Below, piece after piece: positions 1 to 8,461 of a stretch of 64,000 bases of DNA. The translations under genes were made by a program, and so were the position numbers. The stretch is from Pseudarthrobacter oxydans. Lineage in GTDB: Bacteria > Actinomycetota > Actinomycetes > Actinomycetales > Micrococcaceae. Below the pieces are notes generated by a model. It saw only the letters and a program-made list of their open reading frames with translations, ran no database searches and was not told where the DNA came from. Location of the stretch: assembly GCF_013314975.1 (NCBI RefSeq), contig NZ_JABTYH010000017.1, positions 1-64,000 on the forward strand, written 5' to 3'. How positions within the stretch are numbered: the stretch's first letter is position 1; every line of letters begins with the position of its first letter.

Positions 1-34
1 GGGGGGCGGGGGGGGACCCCCCCCCCGCCCCGCC
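1..34 (-). terminator. All-GC hairpin downstream of pnp, cut by the window edge
   Basis: Bases 3-15 and 19-31 are exact reverse complements (G4-C-G8 against C8-G-C4), giving a 13-bp all-GC stem with a 3-nt loop. It lies about 45 nt past the pnp stop codon, where a terminator of the rpsO-pnp unit would sit. Any U-tract would fall outside the window, so a rho-independent terminator is an inference from position and stem strength. Confidence 0.5.
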
Positions 35-77
35 GATTCATACTTCAACCTGCAGGCCGTGCCCGCAAGGCGGAATG

Positions 78-2339
78 CTAGACGTCAGCGCCTTCAGCAG
101 GTTCCGTGGCGTGGGCACGCTCGGTCTCGGCCGCGGCGCCTTCTTCCTCGGCAACTACGGGGGCGAGGGAGAGCTTTCCACGGTCGTCGATCTTGGTGAT
201 TTCCACCTGGACCTTCTGGCCGACGGAGACGACGTCCTCGACATTGTCCACGCGCTTGCCGTTGGCCAGCTTGCGGAGCTCGGAGATGTGCAGGAGGCCG
301 TCCTTGCCCGGGGTCAGCGAAACGAAGGCACCGAAGGTGGTGGTCTTGACGACCGTACCAAGGTAGCGCTCGCCGATTTCCGGGACCTGCGGGTTGGCGA
401 TGGCGTTGATGGCGGAGCGTGCTGCCTCGGCAGACGGACCGTTGGTGGCGCCAATGTAGACCGTGCCGTCGTCCTCGATGGAGATGTCGGCGCCGGTGTC
501 TTCCTGGATCTGGTTGATCATCTTACCCTTGGGGCCGATGACCTCGCCGATCTTGTCCACGGGGATCTTCACGGCGATGACGCGCGGCGCGAACTCGGAG
601 AGCTCGTCCGGGGTGTCAATGGCGGAGTCGATGACCTCGAGGATGTGCAGGCGGGCTTCGCGGGCCTGCTTCAGGGCTGCTGCCAGCACTGACGCGGGGA
701 TGCCGTCGAGCTTGGTGTCCAGCTGGATGGCCGTGACGAACTCGGACGTGCCGGCAACCTTGAAGTCCATGTCGCCGAAGGCATCCTCGGCACCGAGGAT
801 GTCGGTCAGGGCCGCGTAGCGGGTCTGGCCGTCAACCTGGTCGGACACCAGGCCCATGGCGATACCGGCGACGGCGGCCTTGAGGGGCACACCGGCGTTC
901 AGCATGGACAGGGTGGAGGCGCAGACGGAACCCATCGACGTCGAACCGTTGGAGCTGAGAGCCTCGGACACCTGGCGGATGGCGTACGGGAACTCCTCGC
1001 GGGACGGCAGGACCGGCACGAGCGCGCGCTCGGCCAGGGCGCCGTGGCCGATTTCGCGGCGCTTGGGCGAGCCCACGCGGCCGGTCTCGCCGGTGGAGTA
1101 CGGCGGGAAGTTGTAGTTGTGCATGTAGCGCTTGGTCTTGACCGGTGACAGCGAGTCGATCTGCTGTTCCATCTTCAGCATGTTAAGCGTGGTGACACCC
1201 ATGATCTGGGTCTCGCCGCGTTCGAAGATGGCCGAGCCGTGGACGCGCGGCAGGACCTCAACCTCGGCGGTGAGCTGGCGGATGTCCGTCAGGCCACGGC
1301 CGTCGATGCGGATCTGGTCCTTGAGGATGCGCTGGCGCACAACGTGCTTGGTGACCGAGCGGAACGCTGCGGACAGCTCCTTCTCGCGGCCTTCGAACTG
1401 GCCGGCCAGCGAAGAGGTGACCTCGTCCTTCAGGGCGTCCGAAGCGTTGTCGCGCTCCTGCTTGTCAGCGATCTGGAAGACAGCGGTGAGCTTCTCGGCG
1501 GCAGCGGCCTCAACGGCGGCGTAGACGTCGTCCTCGTAGTCGAGGAAGACCGGGAACTCGACGGTCGGCTTGGCTGCACGCGCGGCGAGGTCGGCCTGGG
1601 CGTCGCACAATGCCTTGATGAACGGCTTGGCGGCCTCAAGGCCCTCGGAGACAACCTCTTCGGTGGGGGCGGTGGCGCCCTGTTCCTTGATGAGGTTCCA
1701 GGAGTTGTCCGTGGCTTCGGCTTCCACCATCATGATGGCGACGTCGTCACCGGCGATGCGGCCGGCAACCACCATGTTGAACACGGAGTTTTCCAGCTGG
1801 GAGTGCTTGGGGAAAGCAACCCACTGTGAACCGTTTTCGTCGGCAACCAGGGCAACGCGGACGCCGCCGATGGGCCCGGAGAACGGCAGGCCGGAGAGCT
1901 GGGTGGACATGGAGGAGGCGTTGATGGCCACCACGTCGTAGAGCTCGTCCGGGTTGATGGCCAGCACGGTCACCACGATCTGGACCTCGTTGCGCAGGCC
2001 CTTGATGAAGGCGGGGCGCAGCGGGCGGTCCATCAGGCGGCAGGCCAGGATGGCTTCGGTGGACGGGCGTCCTTCGCGGCGGAAGAACGAGCCCGGGATG
2101 CGGCCGGCAGCGTACATGCGCTCTTCGACGTCGACCGTCAGCGGGAAGAAGTCGAAGCCTTCACGCGGATGCTTGCCCGCGGTGGTGGCGGACAGCAGTG
2201 CGGTGTCGTCGTCGATGTACACCATTGCCGCGCCGGCTGCCTGCTTGGCAAGGCGGCCGGTTTCAAAGCGGATGACCCGCTTGCCGAATCGGCCGTTGTC
2301 AATGACTGCTTCTGAGAACTGGATTTCGGGACCCTCCAA
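78..2339 (-). CDS. pnp: Polyribonucleotide nucleotidyltransferase (PNPase / guanosine pentaphosphate synthetase)
   Basis: 3'-to-5' phosphorolytic exoribonuclease of the RNA degradosome; actinobacterial members are also called GPSI. The product is 753 aa with two RNase PH-like domains in the N-terminal two thirds, a KH domain from about residue 585 (IGPKGK motif near 602-606) and an S1 domain at about 655-727, followed by an acidic tail. The open frame extends 39 codons further upstream, but I chose TTG at 2337-2339 because a strong GGAGGTG Shine-Dalgarno lies 6 nt before it and the family begins with EGPEIQF. It follows rpsO on the same strand, the usual bacterial arrangement, with a structured leader between the two. 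Identity is certain; the start is very likely. Confidence 0.97.
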   Translation of the reverse strand: MEGPEIQFSEAVIDNGRFGKRVIRFETGRLAKQAAGAAMVYIDDDTALLSATTAGKHPREGFDFFPLTVDVEERMYAAGRIPGSFFRREGRPSTEAILACRLMDRPLRPAFIKGLRNEVQIVVTVLAINPDELYDVVAINASSMSTQLSGLPFSGPIGGVRVALVADENGSQWVAFPKHSQLENSVFNMVVAGRIAGDDVAIMMVEAEATDNSWNLIKEQGATAPTEEVVSEGLEAAKPFIKALCDAQADLAARAAKPTVEFPVFLDYEDDVYAAVEAAAAEKLTAVFQIADKQERDNASDALKDEVTSSLAGQFEGREKELSAAFRSVTKHVVRQRILKDQIRIDGRGLTDIRQLTAEVEVLPRVHGSAIFERGETQIMGVTTLNMLKMEQQIDSLSPVKTKRYMHNYNFPPYSTGETGRVGSPKRREIGHGALAERALVPVLPSREEFPYAIRQVSEALSSNGSTSMGSVCASTLSMLNAGVPLKAAVAGIAMGLVSDQVDGQTRYAALTDILGAEDAFGDMDFKVAGTSEFVTAIQLDTKLDGIPASVLAAALKQAREARLHILEVIDSAIDTPDELSEFAPRVIAVKIPVDKIGEVIGPKGKMINQIQEDTGADISIEDDGTVYIGATNGPSAEAARSAINAIANPQVPEIGERYLGTVVKTTTFGAFVSLTPGKDGLLHISELRKLANGKRVDNVEDVVSVGQKVQVEITKIDDRGKLSLAPVVAEEEGAAAETERAHATEPAEGADV

Positions 2340-2520
2340 GAGAGTCACCTCCGTTTCTGTTTTACGGAAGTCCAGCCGCATCAACCCAGCCAGCATCTGT
2401 CTACTGGCCCTGCACCCGGTCATCGATCGAGACCCACGGGCCGGGGCTTCCGTCAAGGAAGCCGTTCCCGGGGATCACTACCGAGGACCGCGAATGCGTG
2501 ATGCGGTTGATCCTCCTGTT
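2340..2520 (-). promoter_or_regulatory. Structured 5' leader of pnp (candidate Actino-pnp RNA motif)
   Basis: About 180 nt of non-coding DNA precede the TTG start of pnp. It contains a clear hairpin (GGCTTCC at 2445-2451 pairing with GGAAGCC at 2457-2463) flanked by further GC-rich complementary blocks. Rfam describes an Actino-pnp motif in exactly this location in actinobacteria, thought to mediate RNase-dependent autoregulation. Position and hairpin are seen; membership of that family is inferred and needs a covariance-model search. Confidence 0.5.
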
Positions 2521-2539
2521 TAGTTATTCAGGTGAAGAA

Positions 2540-2570
2540 GGCGGCCCGTTCCACGGAGGAAAGGGCCGCC
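2540..2570 (-). terminator. Hairpin between rpsO and pnp
   Basis: GGCGGCCC (2540-2547) and GGGCCGCC (2563-2570) form a perfect 8-bp stem with a 15-nt loop. On the minus strand it is followed by TTCTTC. It starts 12 nt after the rpsO stop, so it can act as a terminator or attenuator that sets the rpsO:pnp ratio. Confidence 0.65.
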
Positions 2571-2581
2571 CCAAAGTGTGA

Positions 2582-2851
2582 CTAGCGGCGCAGGCCGAGG
2601 CGCTCGATGAGCGAACGGTAGCGGGCGATGTCAGTCTTCTTGAGGTAGCTCAGCATGCGCTTGCGACGACCAACCATGGCCAGCAGACCGCGCTGGGTGT
2701 GGTAGTCGTGCTTGTGCTCCTTCATGTGCTCAGTCAGATCCTTGATCCGCTGGGTCAGGACAGCAACCTGGACCTCGGGTGAACCGGTGTCACCTTCGCC
2801 GGTTGCGTATTCCTTGATGATGGACTGCTTTACAGCGGCGTCAAGTGCCAC
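2582..2851 (-). CDS. rpsO: 30S ribosomal protein S15
   Basis: Primary 16S rRNA-binding protein of the small subunit platform. The 89-aa length is that of the family, and the sequence shows the typical [11 protein letters not shown] segment, the H-rich [18 protein letters not shown] helix and the basic [10 protein letters not shown] region. ATG start with an AAGGAG ribosome-binding site just upstream. It is followed by pnp, as in most bacteria. The promoter probably lies in the 180 nt between this start and the kynU stop, where a TAAACT box is visible on the minus strand near 2995. Confidence 0.98.
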   Translation of the reverse strand: MALDAAVKQSIIKEYATGEGDTGSPEVQVAVLTQRIKDLTEHMKEHKHDYHTQRGLLAMVGRRKRMLSYLKKTDIARYRSLIERLGLRR

Positions 2852-3035
2852 AATATCTCCTTGGGATGTGCCGTGAGGGCCCAGGTCAGTACTTCACTGC
2901 CGGGTCTGCTGCCGCGGCTGGCAACCGGAAACCGGTCAGCGCCGTACGCAACAGGAACCAGCCGCCACGGACTGCAGCCGGATCCATCGTTCAGTTTACC
3001 GGCCGGTGCCTAATCTTGTCGAAACAGTGCCCGCG

Positions 3036-4322
3036 CTATGCCTGGAGGCGCTTCCGCATGGCCTCCATGCCCTGCAGGACCTCCCGGAAACTGGTGCTCA
3101 GCGGAGAGAGGCCCACGCGAATGCCGTGCGGAGCACGGAAGTCCGGAATGACGTCCCCGTCCCAGAGCGCCTCCACTGTTGCCTTGGTAAACTCCGCGTG
3201 GTCCACCGTGATGTGGCTGCCCCGCCGGGCGGGATCCCGCGGCGTTGCCAGCTCCGCCCCGAGGGGAGCCAGCAGGACGTCAAAAACCTCGACGGCGAAG
3301 GCTGTCAGCTTCTCCGATTTCTCCCGGATGGCAGCCATGGACGCTTCCTCGATCAGGTCCAGGGTGCCCTGCATGGCGATCATTCCGAAGATGGCGGGCG
3401 TTCCGCTGAGGAAGCCCCGGATCCCGGCGGCCGGCTCATATCCTGCAGCCATCTCAAAGGCGTCCTTGCGGCCCATCCACCCCCAGATCGGCTGGTTGAG
3501 CGACGGCAGGTGCCGGTGGTTAACATAGGCAAAAGCCGGCGACCCCGGTCCCCCGTTGAGGTATTTGTAGGTGCAGCCGGCGGCGAAGTCCACGCCCGCA
3601 TCGTCCAGCCCGATCTCCACCGACCCCGCGGAATGGCACAGGTCCCACACCACCAGTGCGCCGGCGTCGTGCACTGCGGCCGTGATGGCGGGAAGGTCCG
3701 CCAGGTGGCCGGAACGGTAGGCGATCTGGCTGAGGAGGACGACGGCGGTGCGCGGGCCGGTTGCCTCGCGCACCTGGTCAACGGTGACCCCGGCGGCCGG
3801 ATCCGCCTGGATCCAGCGGAGGGTGAGTCCCTCCTCCAGCGCTATGCCCTCCACCAGGTAGCGGTCCGTGGGAAAGTTTTCGGTGTCCAGGACCAGCTCG
3901 TTGCGGTCTGGGTCGGCCACCGCGGCGAGGGCGGCACGGATCAGCTTGTACAGCACCACGGTGGTGGAGTCCGCAATGATGGTCTGGCCGGGAGCCGCTC
4001 CCAGCACTGCCCGGCCCAGCTGGTCACCGATGGCCTGGGGCATCGCGAGCCATCGTTCATCCCAGCTGCGGATGAGGCGGCCGCCCCAGTCGTCGCGGAT
4101 GAAGGCGGCGACGTCGTCGGCGGTCCGCTTGAGGGGCCGGCCCAGGGAGTTGCCGTCCAGGTAGGACACCGGGGTGTCCGAGCCGATGAAGTGGTGGCGG
4201 TAGTGGGCCAGCGGATCATGGCTGTCCAGCTCTTCCGCGCGCTGCTGCAAAGTGATGGCCGCCTTCCCGTGGACCGGCTGGTGGTTGGTGCCCGGGCGGA
4301 GCGCCCCCTGGTGCGTGCTCAT
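3036..4322 (-). CDS. kynU: Kynureninase
   Basis: PLP enzyme cleaving L-kynurenine to anthranilate and alanine in the aerobic tryptophan degradation pathway. The 428-aa product matches family length and carries the YLDGNSLG motif (about 54-61), the cofactor aspartate in VVWDLCHSAG (D227) and the Schiff-base lysine in CTYKYLNGG (K253). Its ATG overlaps the kynA stop by 4 nt (ATGA), so the two are translationally coupled. A kynurenine formamidase gene (kynB) is not present in the window, so that step must be encoded elsewhere. The kynA-kynU pair is inserted between rpsO and ribF. Confidence 0.95.
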   Translation of the reverse strand: MSTHQGALRPGTNHQPVHGKAAITLQQRAEELDSHDPLAHYRHHFIGSDTPVSYLDGNSLGRPLKRTADDVAAFIRDDWGGRLIRSWDERWLAMPQAIGDQLGRAVLGAAPGQTIIADSTTVVLYKLIRAALAAVADPDRNELVLDTENFPTDRYLVEGIALEEGLTLRWIQADPAAGVTVDQVREATGPRTAVVLLSQIAYRSGHLADLPAITAAVHDAGALVVWDLCHSAGSVEIGLDDAGVDFAAGCTYKYLNGGPGSPAFAYVNHRHLPSLNQPIWGWMGRKDAFEMAAGYEPAAGIRGFLSGTPAIFGMIAMQGTLDLIEEASMAAIREKSEKLTAFAVEVFDVLLAPLGAELATPRDPARRGSHITVDHAEFTKATVEALWDGDVIPDFRAPHGIRVGLSPLSTSFREVLQGMEAMRKRLQA

Positions 4323-5173
4323 TGGCCGATTTCCGTCCGGACTGCGAACAGTTCAGGGAAGAACGTCAGTTCCAGCGCCTTCTGCAGGAAGGCCGCGCCG
4401 CTCGAGCCGCCGGTGCCCGCCTTCATGCCGATAGTCCGCTGTACCGTCCGGAGGTGCCGGAACCGCCACAGCTGGAAATTGTCCTCAAGGTCCACCAGTT
4501 CCTCGCAGGCCTCGTACGCGCCCCAGTTGGCTGCGGCGTTCTCGTAGATGTGCTTGAAGAGTGGCACCAGGGCCGGCGTGTACTCGTGGGCCCTGGTCAC
4601 GTCCCGCTGGAGGACCGACGCCGGAACGTCGAAGCCCTGCCGGGCGAGGTAGCCCAGGAATTCGTCATAGATGCTGGGGGCTGCCAGCAGTTCCTCCAGC
4701 ATGGCGTGGGCATCCGGGTCCGACTCGAACACCGGGAGCATCTTGCGGTTCTTGTTGCCCAGCACGAACTCCACGGCCCGGTACTGGCTCGACTGGAAGC
4801 CCGAGGAGTTGCCCAGGAAGCCGCGGAACTGGGAGTACTCGGTGGGGGTCAGCGTTGCCAGGACCGACCACTGTTCGGTCAGGGTCTTCTGGATGTGCTT
4901 GACCCGGGCAATGCCCTTCAGCGCTGATCCGAGGTCATCGGCCCGCAGCCAGGCCGCCGCGCTGCGCAGTTCATGCAGGACCAGCTTGAGCCACAGCTCC
5001 GTGGTCTGGTGCTGGATGATGAAAAGCATCTCATCGTGGTGCTCGGGCTCGCTGACCGGCTGCTGCGCGCTGAGGAGGGTTGGCAGCTGGAGGTAGGAGG
5101 AGTAGCTCATCCGCGAACTGAAGTCGCGGACAATGCCCTTGTCCAGCTTCCGGGTGTTCTTTTCGACGGACAC
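4319..5173 (-). CDS. kynA: Tryptophan 2,3-dioxygenase
   Basis: Heme dioxygenase opening the indole ring of L-tryptophan to N-formylkynurenine, the first step of the kynurenine pathway. The 284-aa product has the family signatures: SYSSYLQLPTLL near the N-terminus, HHDEMLFIIQHQTTELW with the proximal pocket residues, and GTGGSSGAAFL near the C-terminus. The GTG start at 5171-5173 is preceded by a GGGAAAGG purine stretch. It is the first gene of a two-gene operon with kynU (4-nt overlap) and lies 27 nt beyond the ribF stop, so read-through from ribF is possible. Confidence 0.96.
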   Translation of the reverse strand: MSVEKNTRKLDKGIVRDFSSRMSYSSYLQLPTLLSAQQPVSEPEHHDEMLFIIQHQTTELWLKLVLHELRSAAAWLRADDLGSALKGIARVKHIQKTLTEQWSVLATLTPTEYSQFRGFLGNSSGFQSSQYRAVEFVLGNKNRKMLPVFESDPDAHAMLEELLAAPSIYDEFLGYLARQGFDVPASVLQRDVTRAHEYTPALVPLFKHIYENAAANWGAYEACEELVDLEDNFQLWRFRHLRTVQRTIGMKAGTGGSSGAAFLQKALELTFFPELFAVRTEIGQ

Positions 5174-5200
5174 GGTGCTGCCTTTCCCTGGTGGGCGCCC

Positions 5201-6184
5201 CTAGCGCCTGGCCAGCAGCTCGTGTGCCTGGACGACGTCCAGGCGCATCTGCTCCACGAGTGCTTCAGGCCCACGGTAGGCCACCATGCCCCGGAGGCGG
5301 GCAACGAATTCCACAACTACTGTCTGGCCGTACAGATCGAAGTCTTCCACGTCCTCTTTGGGCCGGTCGATCACATGGGCTTCCACCTGGCGGCTGACGC
5401 CGTCGAACGTGGGGTTTGAGCCCACTGAGATGGCCGCCGGCCACCGGGTCCCTGCCTGGTCCACCAGCCAGCCCGCGTAAATGCCGTCGGCAGGAATCAG
5501 TCCGCTGGCGTTGCTGGCCAGGTTGGCGGTGGGGAAACCGAGCGCACGGCCGCGGGCGGCGCCGTGCACAACCTCGCCGCGCATCCGGTGCGGGCGTCCC
5601 AGGACAGCGGACGCCGTGGCAACGTCACCCTCCTGCAGGGCTTCCCGCACCCAGGTGGAGGAACAGCGGCGGTCCGTGCCGTCGTCGTCATGCAGGGGGT
5701 AGCCCTCGGAGCCGAACTCGCTGATCACCTGCACCTCAAACCCGAACTTCCGGCCGAGCTGCTTCATGGTGTCCAGGTCCCCTGAATTGCCGCGGCCGAA
5801 GCGTACATCGTGGCCGATCACAACATGGCCGGCATGCAGGCAGTCCACCAGGTACTGCTCCACGAATTCCTCGGGGGTGAGGCTGGCCAGGTCAAGCGAA
5901 TACTTCATGACCAGGATGGCGTCCAGGCCCAACTCCCCCAGCGCCTCCAGCTTGTCCTGCAGCCCCATGATCAGTTCAGGCGCGGACTCGGGACGGTGGA
6001 CCTGTGCCGGGTGCGGGTCGAAGGTGACCACAACGGCTTTGGACCTTGTGATCCGGGCCGTGCGGATCAGTTCGGACAGCACCTGCTGGTGTCCCCGGTG
6101 AACGCCGTCGAAGTTCCCGATGGTGACAACAGATGGGCCGAAGTCCGCCGGGACCTCGGACGGATCGTTCCAGATGTAGACCAT
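5201..6184 (-). CDS. ribF: Bifunctional riboflavin kinase / FAD synthetase
   Basis: Converts riboflavin to FMN and FMN to FAD in the cytoplasm. The 327-aa product has an N-terminal nucleotidyltransferase domain with the IGNFDGVHRGHQ motif and FDPHP, and a C-terminal riboflavin kinase domain with RALGFPTANL and the downstream NPTF block. I chose ATG 6182-6184 (MVYIWND) over an in-frame start 8 codons upstream because a GAGGG box precedes it and the family starts here. In related actinobacteria ribF follows truB directly; here terC, its regulator and two small membrane-protein genes lie between them. Confidence 0.95.
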   Translation of the reverse strand: MVYIWNDPSEVPADFGPSVVTIGNFDGVHRGHQQVLSELIRTARITRSKAVVVTFDPHPAQVHRPESAPELIMGLQDKLEALGELGLDAILVMKYSLDLASLTPEEFVEQYLVDCLHAGHVVIGHDVRFGRGNSGDLDTMKQLGRKFGFEVQVISEFGSEGYPLHDDDGTDRRCSSTWVREALQEGDVATASAVLGRPHRMRGEVVHGAARGRALGFPTANLASNASGLIPADGIYAGWLVDQAGTRWPAAISVGSNPTFDGVSRQVEAHVIDRPKEDVEDFDLYGQTVVVEFVARLRGMVAYRGPEALVEQMRLDVVQAHELLARR

Positions 6185-6272
6185 CACCCTCGCCTTAACC
6201 GCTTGCAAGTATCAATGTTCGGGCCTGGTACCGGCCGCGGAACTCTCTAAGATTACCTGCATTCGGGAGCCC

Positions 6273-6303
6273 GCCCGGACGACGGGAAGGGCGGGGTCCG
6301 GGC
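6273..6303 (-). terminator. Terminator hairpin after the wHTH regulator gene
   Basis: GCCCGGAC (6273-6280) and GTCCGGGC (6296-6303) form a perfect 8-bp stem with a 15-nt loop, beginning 3 nt past the stop of the regulator gene. It probably ends the terC-regulator transcript before ribF. No strong U-tract follows. Confidence 0.5.
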
Positions 6304-6305
6304 TG

Positions 6306-6677
6306 TTATTGTTCCGCCGCCGCTGCCGGCCCCTCGTCCGGAGCCGGTGCGGCAAACAGGCGGAGCAGGCCGTCCACTTCCTGCGCGGCAGTTGCGGGAT
6401 GCCGGAAATGCTGATGCGGGCGGATGGTGTAGTGGGTCCTGCGGCCCACCCTCGCCCGCTGGAGGTAGCCCGCACTTTCGAGGTCCTTGAGGATCTGGAG
6501 GGCGGCCCGGGTGGTGATACCCACCCGCTCGGCGATGTCTGCCACCAGGATGTCCGGATCCCCTGCCACGGACAGCAGGACGTGCCCGTGGTTGGTGAGG
6601 AACGTCCAGGCGGGCCGGGCGGGCCCGCCTGGACGTGAAGCTTCCAGGCCGCTTCCGCCGGAACGCTCAGCTGTCAT
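6306..6677 (-). CDS. Small winged-helix transcriptional regulator (MarR/ArsR-like)
   Basis: Predicted DNA-binding protein of 123 aa. The core (about residues 20-95) reads as a winged helix: VADIAERVGITTRAALQIL is the helix-turn-helix and ESAGYLQRARVGRRTHYTI is the last helix plus wing. The C-terminal tail is Ala/Pro-rich. ATG at 6675-6677 has a GGAG box 6 nt upstream and is preferred over a longer in-frame extension lacking family-like sequence. It lies 22 nt downstream of terC and is probably co-transcribed with it, so a role linked to metal or redox stress is a guess from context. No ligand-binding cysteines are visible. Confidence 0.75.
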   Translation of the reverse strand: MTAERSGGSGLEASRPGGPARPAWTFLTNHGHVLLSVAGDPDILVADIAERVGITTRAALQILKDLESAGYLQRARVGRRTHYTIRPHQHFRHPATAAQEVDGLLRLFAAPAPDEGPAAAAEQ

Positions 6678-6699
6678 GGATGCTCCGTCGTTCCTGGTG

Positions 6700-7731
6700 T
6701 CATGGGTGGTCGGCCCTGCTTGGCACCCCGCGCCGCCACAACGGTTCCAGGGCACGCATTTCCTCAGGTGATGCGGTTCCGAACGGTGCACGCTCCGGCG
6801 TGGGAAGCGGCCGGCGCCCCTGGCCCCGGGTTGCCCACAGGCTTGCTGCCACTGACACGAGGAGGATCGCGGCAATGACGGCAAGGGAAATCGGCGTGGG
6901 GATGTAGTAGATGTCGATCTTCAGGAACATCTTGATGCCCACCCAGATCAGGACGAGCGCCAGGCCGGTCTTGAGGTAGATGAACCGGTGGATGAGGTCC
7001 GCCAGGAGGAAGTACATGGCACGGAGGCCCAGGATGGCGAAGGCGTTAGCGGTGAATACCAGGAACACGTCATCGGTGACGGCGAAGATCGCAGGGATGG
7101 AGTCGACGGCGAAGATAATGTCCGTGACCTCGACGAGGACCAGGACCGCCAGCAGCGGGGTGGCCAGGAGGACGCCGCCACGCCGGATGAGGAACCGTTG
7201 CCCGTGGAAATCATTGGTCATGGGTACGTGCCGGCGGAACAGCTTCAACGCCCGGGACTTTTCCGGGTCCAGGTGGTCGTCCCGGTGCCGGATCATCCGG
7301 TATCCGGTGACGAGCAGGAACGCGGCGAAGATATACAGCACCCAGCCGGCACTGGCGATGATGGCGGCGCCGGCGGCGATGAAGATGCCACGGAACACCA
7401 GGGCGCCCAGGACACCGAAGAAGAGGACGCGGTGCTGGTATTCCCGGGGTACCGCGAAGTAGGTGAAGATGATGGCCCAGATAAAGACGTTGTCCACGGC
7501 AAGGGACTTCTCGATGAGGTAACCGGCAAAGTATTGCTGGCCATACTCGGCGCCGTAGACCTGCCACACCAGCACGCCGAAGCCGACTCCGAAGGCCACC
7601 CAGACCGCGGACCATAGTGCTGCCTCCCGCACCCCGATCACATGGGCTTTGCGGTGCGCGAAGAGGTCAAGGGCAAGCATCAGGACGATGAAGAGAAGTA
7701 CGGCCAGCCAGGCCCATAGGGGAACGTTCAT
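6700..7731 (-). CDS. TerC/Alx-family integral membrane protein, probable Mn2+ exporter
   Basis: Multi-pass membrane protein of 343 aa with at least eight hydrophobic segments. The acidic in-membrane motifs of TerC proteins are present: KSLAVDNVFIWA and EVTDIIFAVDSIPAI. Bacterial members controlled by yybP-ykoY riboswitches are Mn2+ efflux proteins. A riboswitch of that class lies immediately upstream here, so Mn2+ export is the favoured role. ATG 7729-7731 (MNVPLWAW) is preferred. A TTG 33 nt upstream lies just past the riboswitch P1 stem and would add a non-conserved 11-aa extension. Likely co-transcribed with the downstream winged-helix gene. Confidence 0.9.
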   Translation of the reverse strand: MNVPLWAWLAVLLFIVLMLALDLFAHRKAHVIGVREAALWSAVWVAFGVGFGVLVWQVYGAEYGQQYFAGYLIEKSLAVDNVFIWAIIFTYFAVPREYQHRVLFFGVLGALVFRGIFIAAGAAIIASAGWVLYIFAAFLLVTGYRMIRHRDDHLDPEKSRALKLFRRHVPMTNDFHGQRFLIRRGGVLLATPLLAVLVLVEVTDIIFAVDSIPAIFAVTDDVFLVFTANAFAILGLRAMYFLLADLIHRFIYLKTGLALVLIWVGIKMFLKIDIYYIPTPISLAVIAAILLVSVAASLWATRGQGRRPLPTPERAPFGTASPEEMRALEPLWRRGVPSRADHP

Positions 7732-7765
7732 CAGTGGGAACCTGCTTCCAGTCAGATGTACCAAC

Positions 7766-7862
7766 TGGAGGTCTTTCCCGGCCCCCGGCGGGAGCCTGCC
7801 CCGCCGGGCCGCTCAGGGGCGGCCGGACTGACGACGAGGCATTCGGGGGATACTCCCCTCCA
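7766..7862 (-). promoter_or_regulatory. yybP-ykoY (Mn2+) riboswitch candidate upstream of terC
   Basis: Read on the minus strand, TGGAGG (7862-7857) pairs with CCTCCA (7771-7766) to form P1. Inside it are the class hallmarks: GGGGAGTA just 3' of the left P1 strand, a CGTCGTCAGT loop segment, a GC-rich variable hairpin, and AAAGACCTCC at the 3' end. Order and spacing match the known aptamer. The 3' P1 strand CCTCC is anti-Shine-Dalgarno-like and lies 35 nt before the terC start, so translational as well as transcriptional control is possible. No covariance search was run. Confidence 0.82.
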
Positions 7863-7983
7863 CACGAAACAGTGAAGCATACTTCATGTTTTCGGACAAG
7901 GGTTCCGGCACAATTTTCCAGCCGCACTTGCAGGCGCCGTTACAGGAGCCGTCAGCGGCCGCGGCCTGGTGGGAAGATGTGCC

Positions 7984-8442
7984 TCAGGCAGCGGCCCGCG
8001 CACCCGGGCGGCGGCGGTACAGCCACACTAGCCCCAGGATGGGCAGCAGCAGGGGGATGAAGGCATAGCCGCGGCCAAACAGGGACCAGACGGTTTCATG
8101 CGGGAACTGGACGGGGTCGAAGAGGCTCAGGGCGCCCACCACCAGCACCCCGACAAGTTCCACCAGCACCGCGGCAACCGAAACCTTGAACCAGGTGCTT
8201 CCGGCCCGTGCCAGTGAGACGGTGGCCACAACGTACACAACGGCGGCGAAGGCGGACAGAAGGTACGCGAGCGGCGCCTCGGAGAACTTGGTGAGGATCT
8301 GGTAGCCCGCCCTCGCCGAGGCGGAAATCGCAAAGACGGCGTAGACGGCGATCAGCAGCCGCCCAGGACCGGTGTTCCGGCTGTTCGAGGCGCTGCTGCC
8401 CGCGTGGTCGGGCCCGGTGGTTGTGGTGTGCTGGTCTTTCAC
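7984..8442 (-). CDS. Small multi-pass membrane protein of unknown function
   Basis: Function not recognised. The 152-aa product has a polar, Ser/Thr-rich N-terminus (about 28 aa) followed by four hydrophobic segments, roughly at 30-50, 62-82, 90-112 and 123-142, ending in an Arg-rich tail (LYRRRPGAR). GTG 8440-8442 is chosen because GGAAGAAG lies 8 nt upstream; an alternative in-frame GTG at 8460 has no such box. It begins just after the stop of the next membrane-protein gene, which in turn overlaps truB, so all three are probably one transcript. Confidence 0.7.
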   Translation of the reverse strand: MKDQHTTTTGPDHAGSSASNSRNTGPGRLLIAVYAVFAISASARAGYQILTKFSEAPLAYLLSAFAAVVYVVATVSLARAGSTWFKVSVAAVLVELVGVLVVGALSLFDPVQFPHETVWSLFGRGYAFIPLLLPILGLVWLYRRRPGARAAA

Positions 8443-8461
8443 GTTGGGTGCTTCTTCCACT

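Noticed and set aside
3006..4547. 513-codon plus-strand open frame over kynU and kynA
   Set aside because: Antisense shadow of two well-supported genes; the translation has no domain-like pattern and is rich in residues expected from reading high-GC DNA in the wrong frame.
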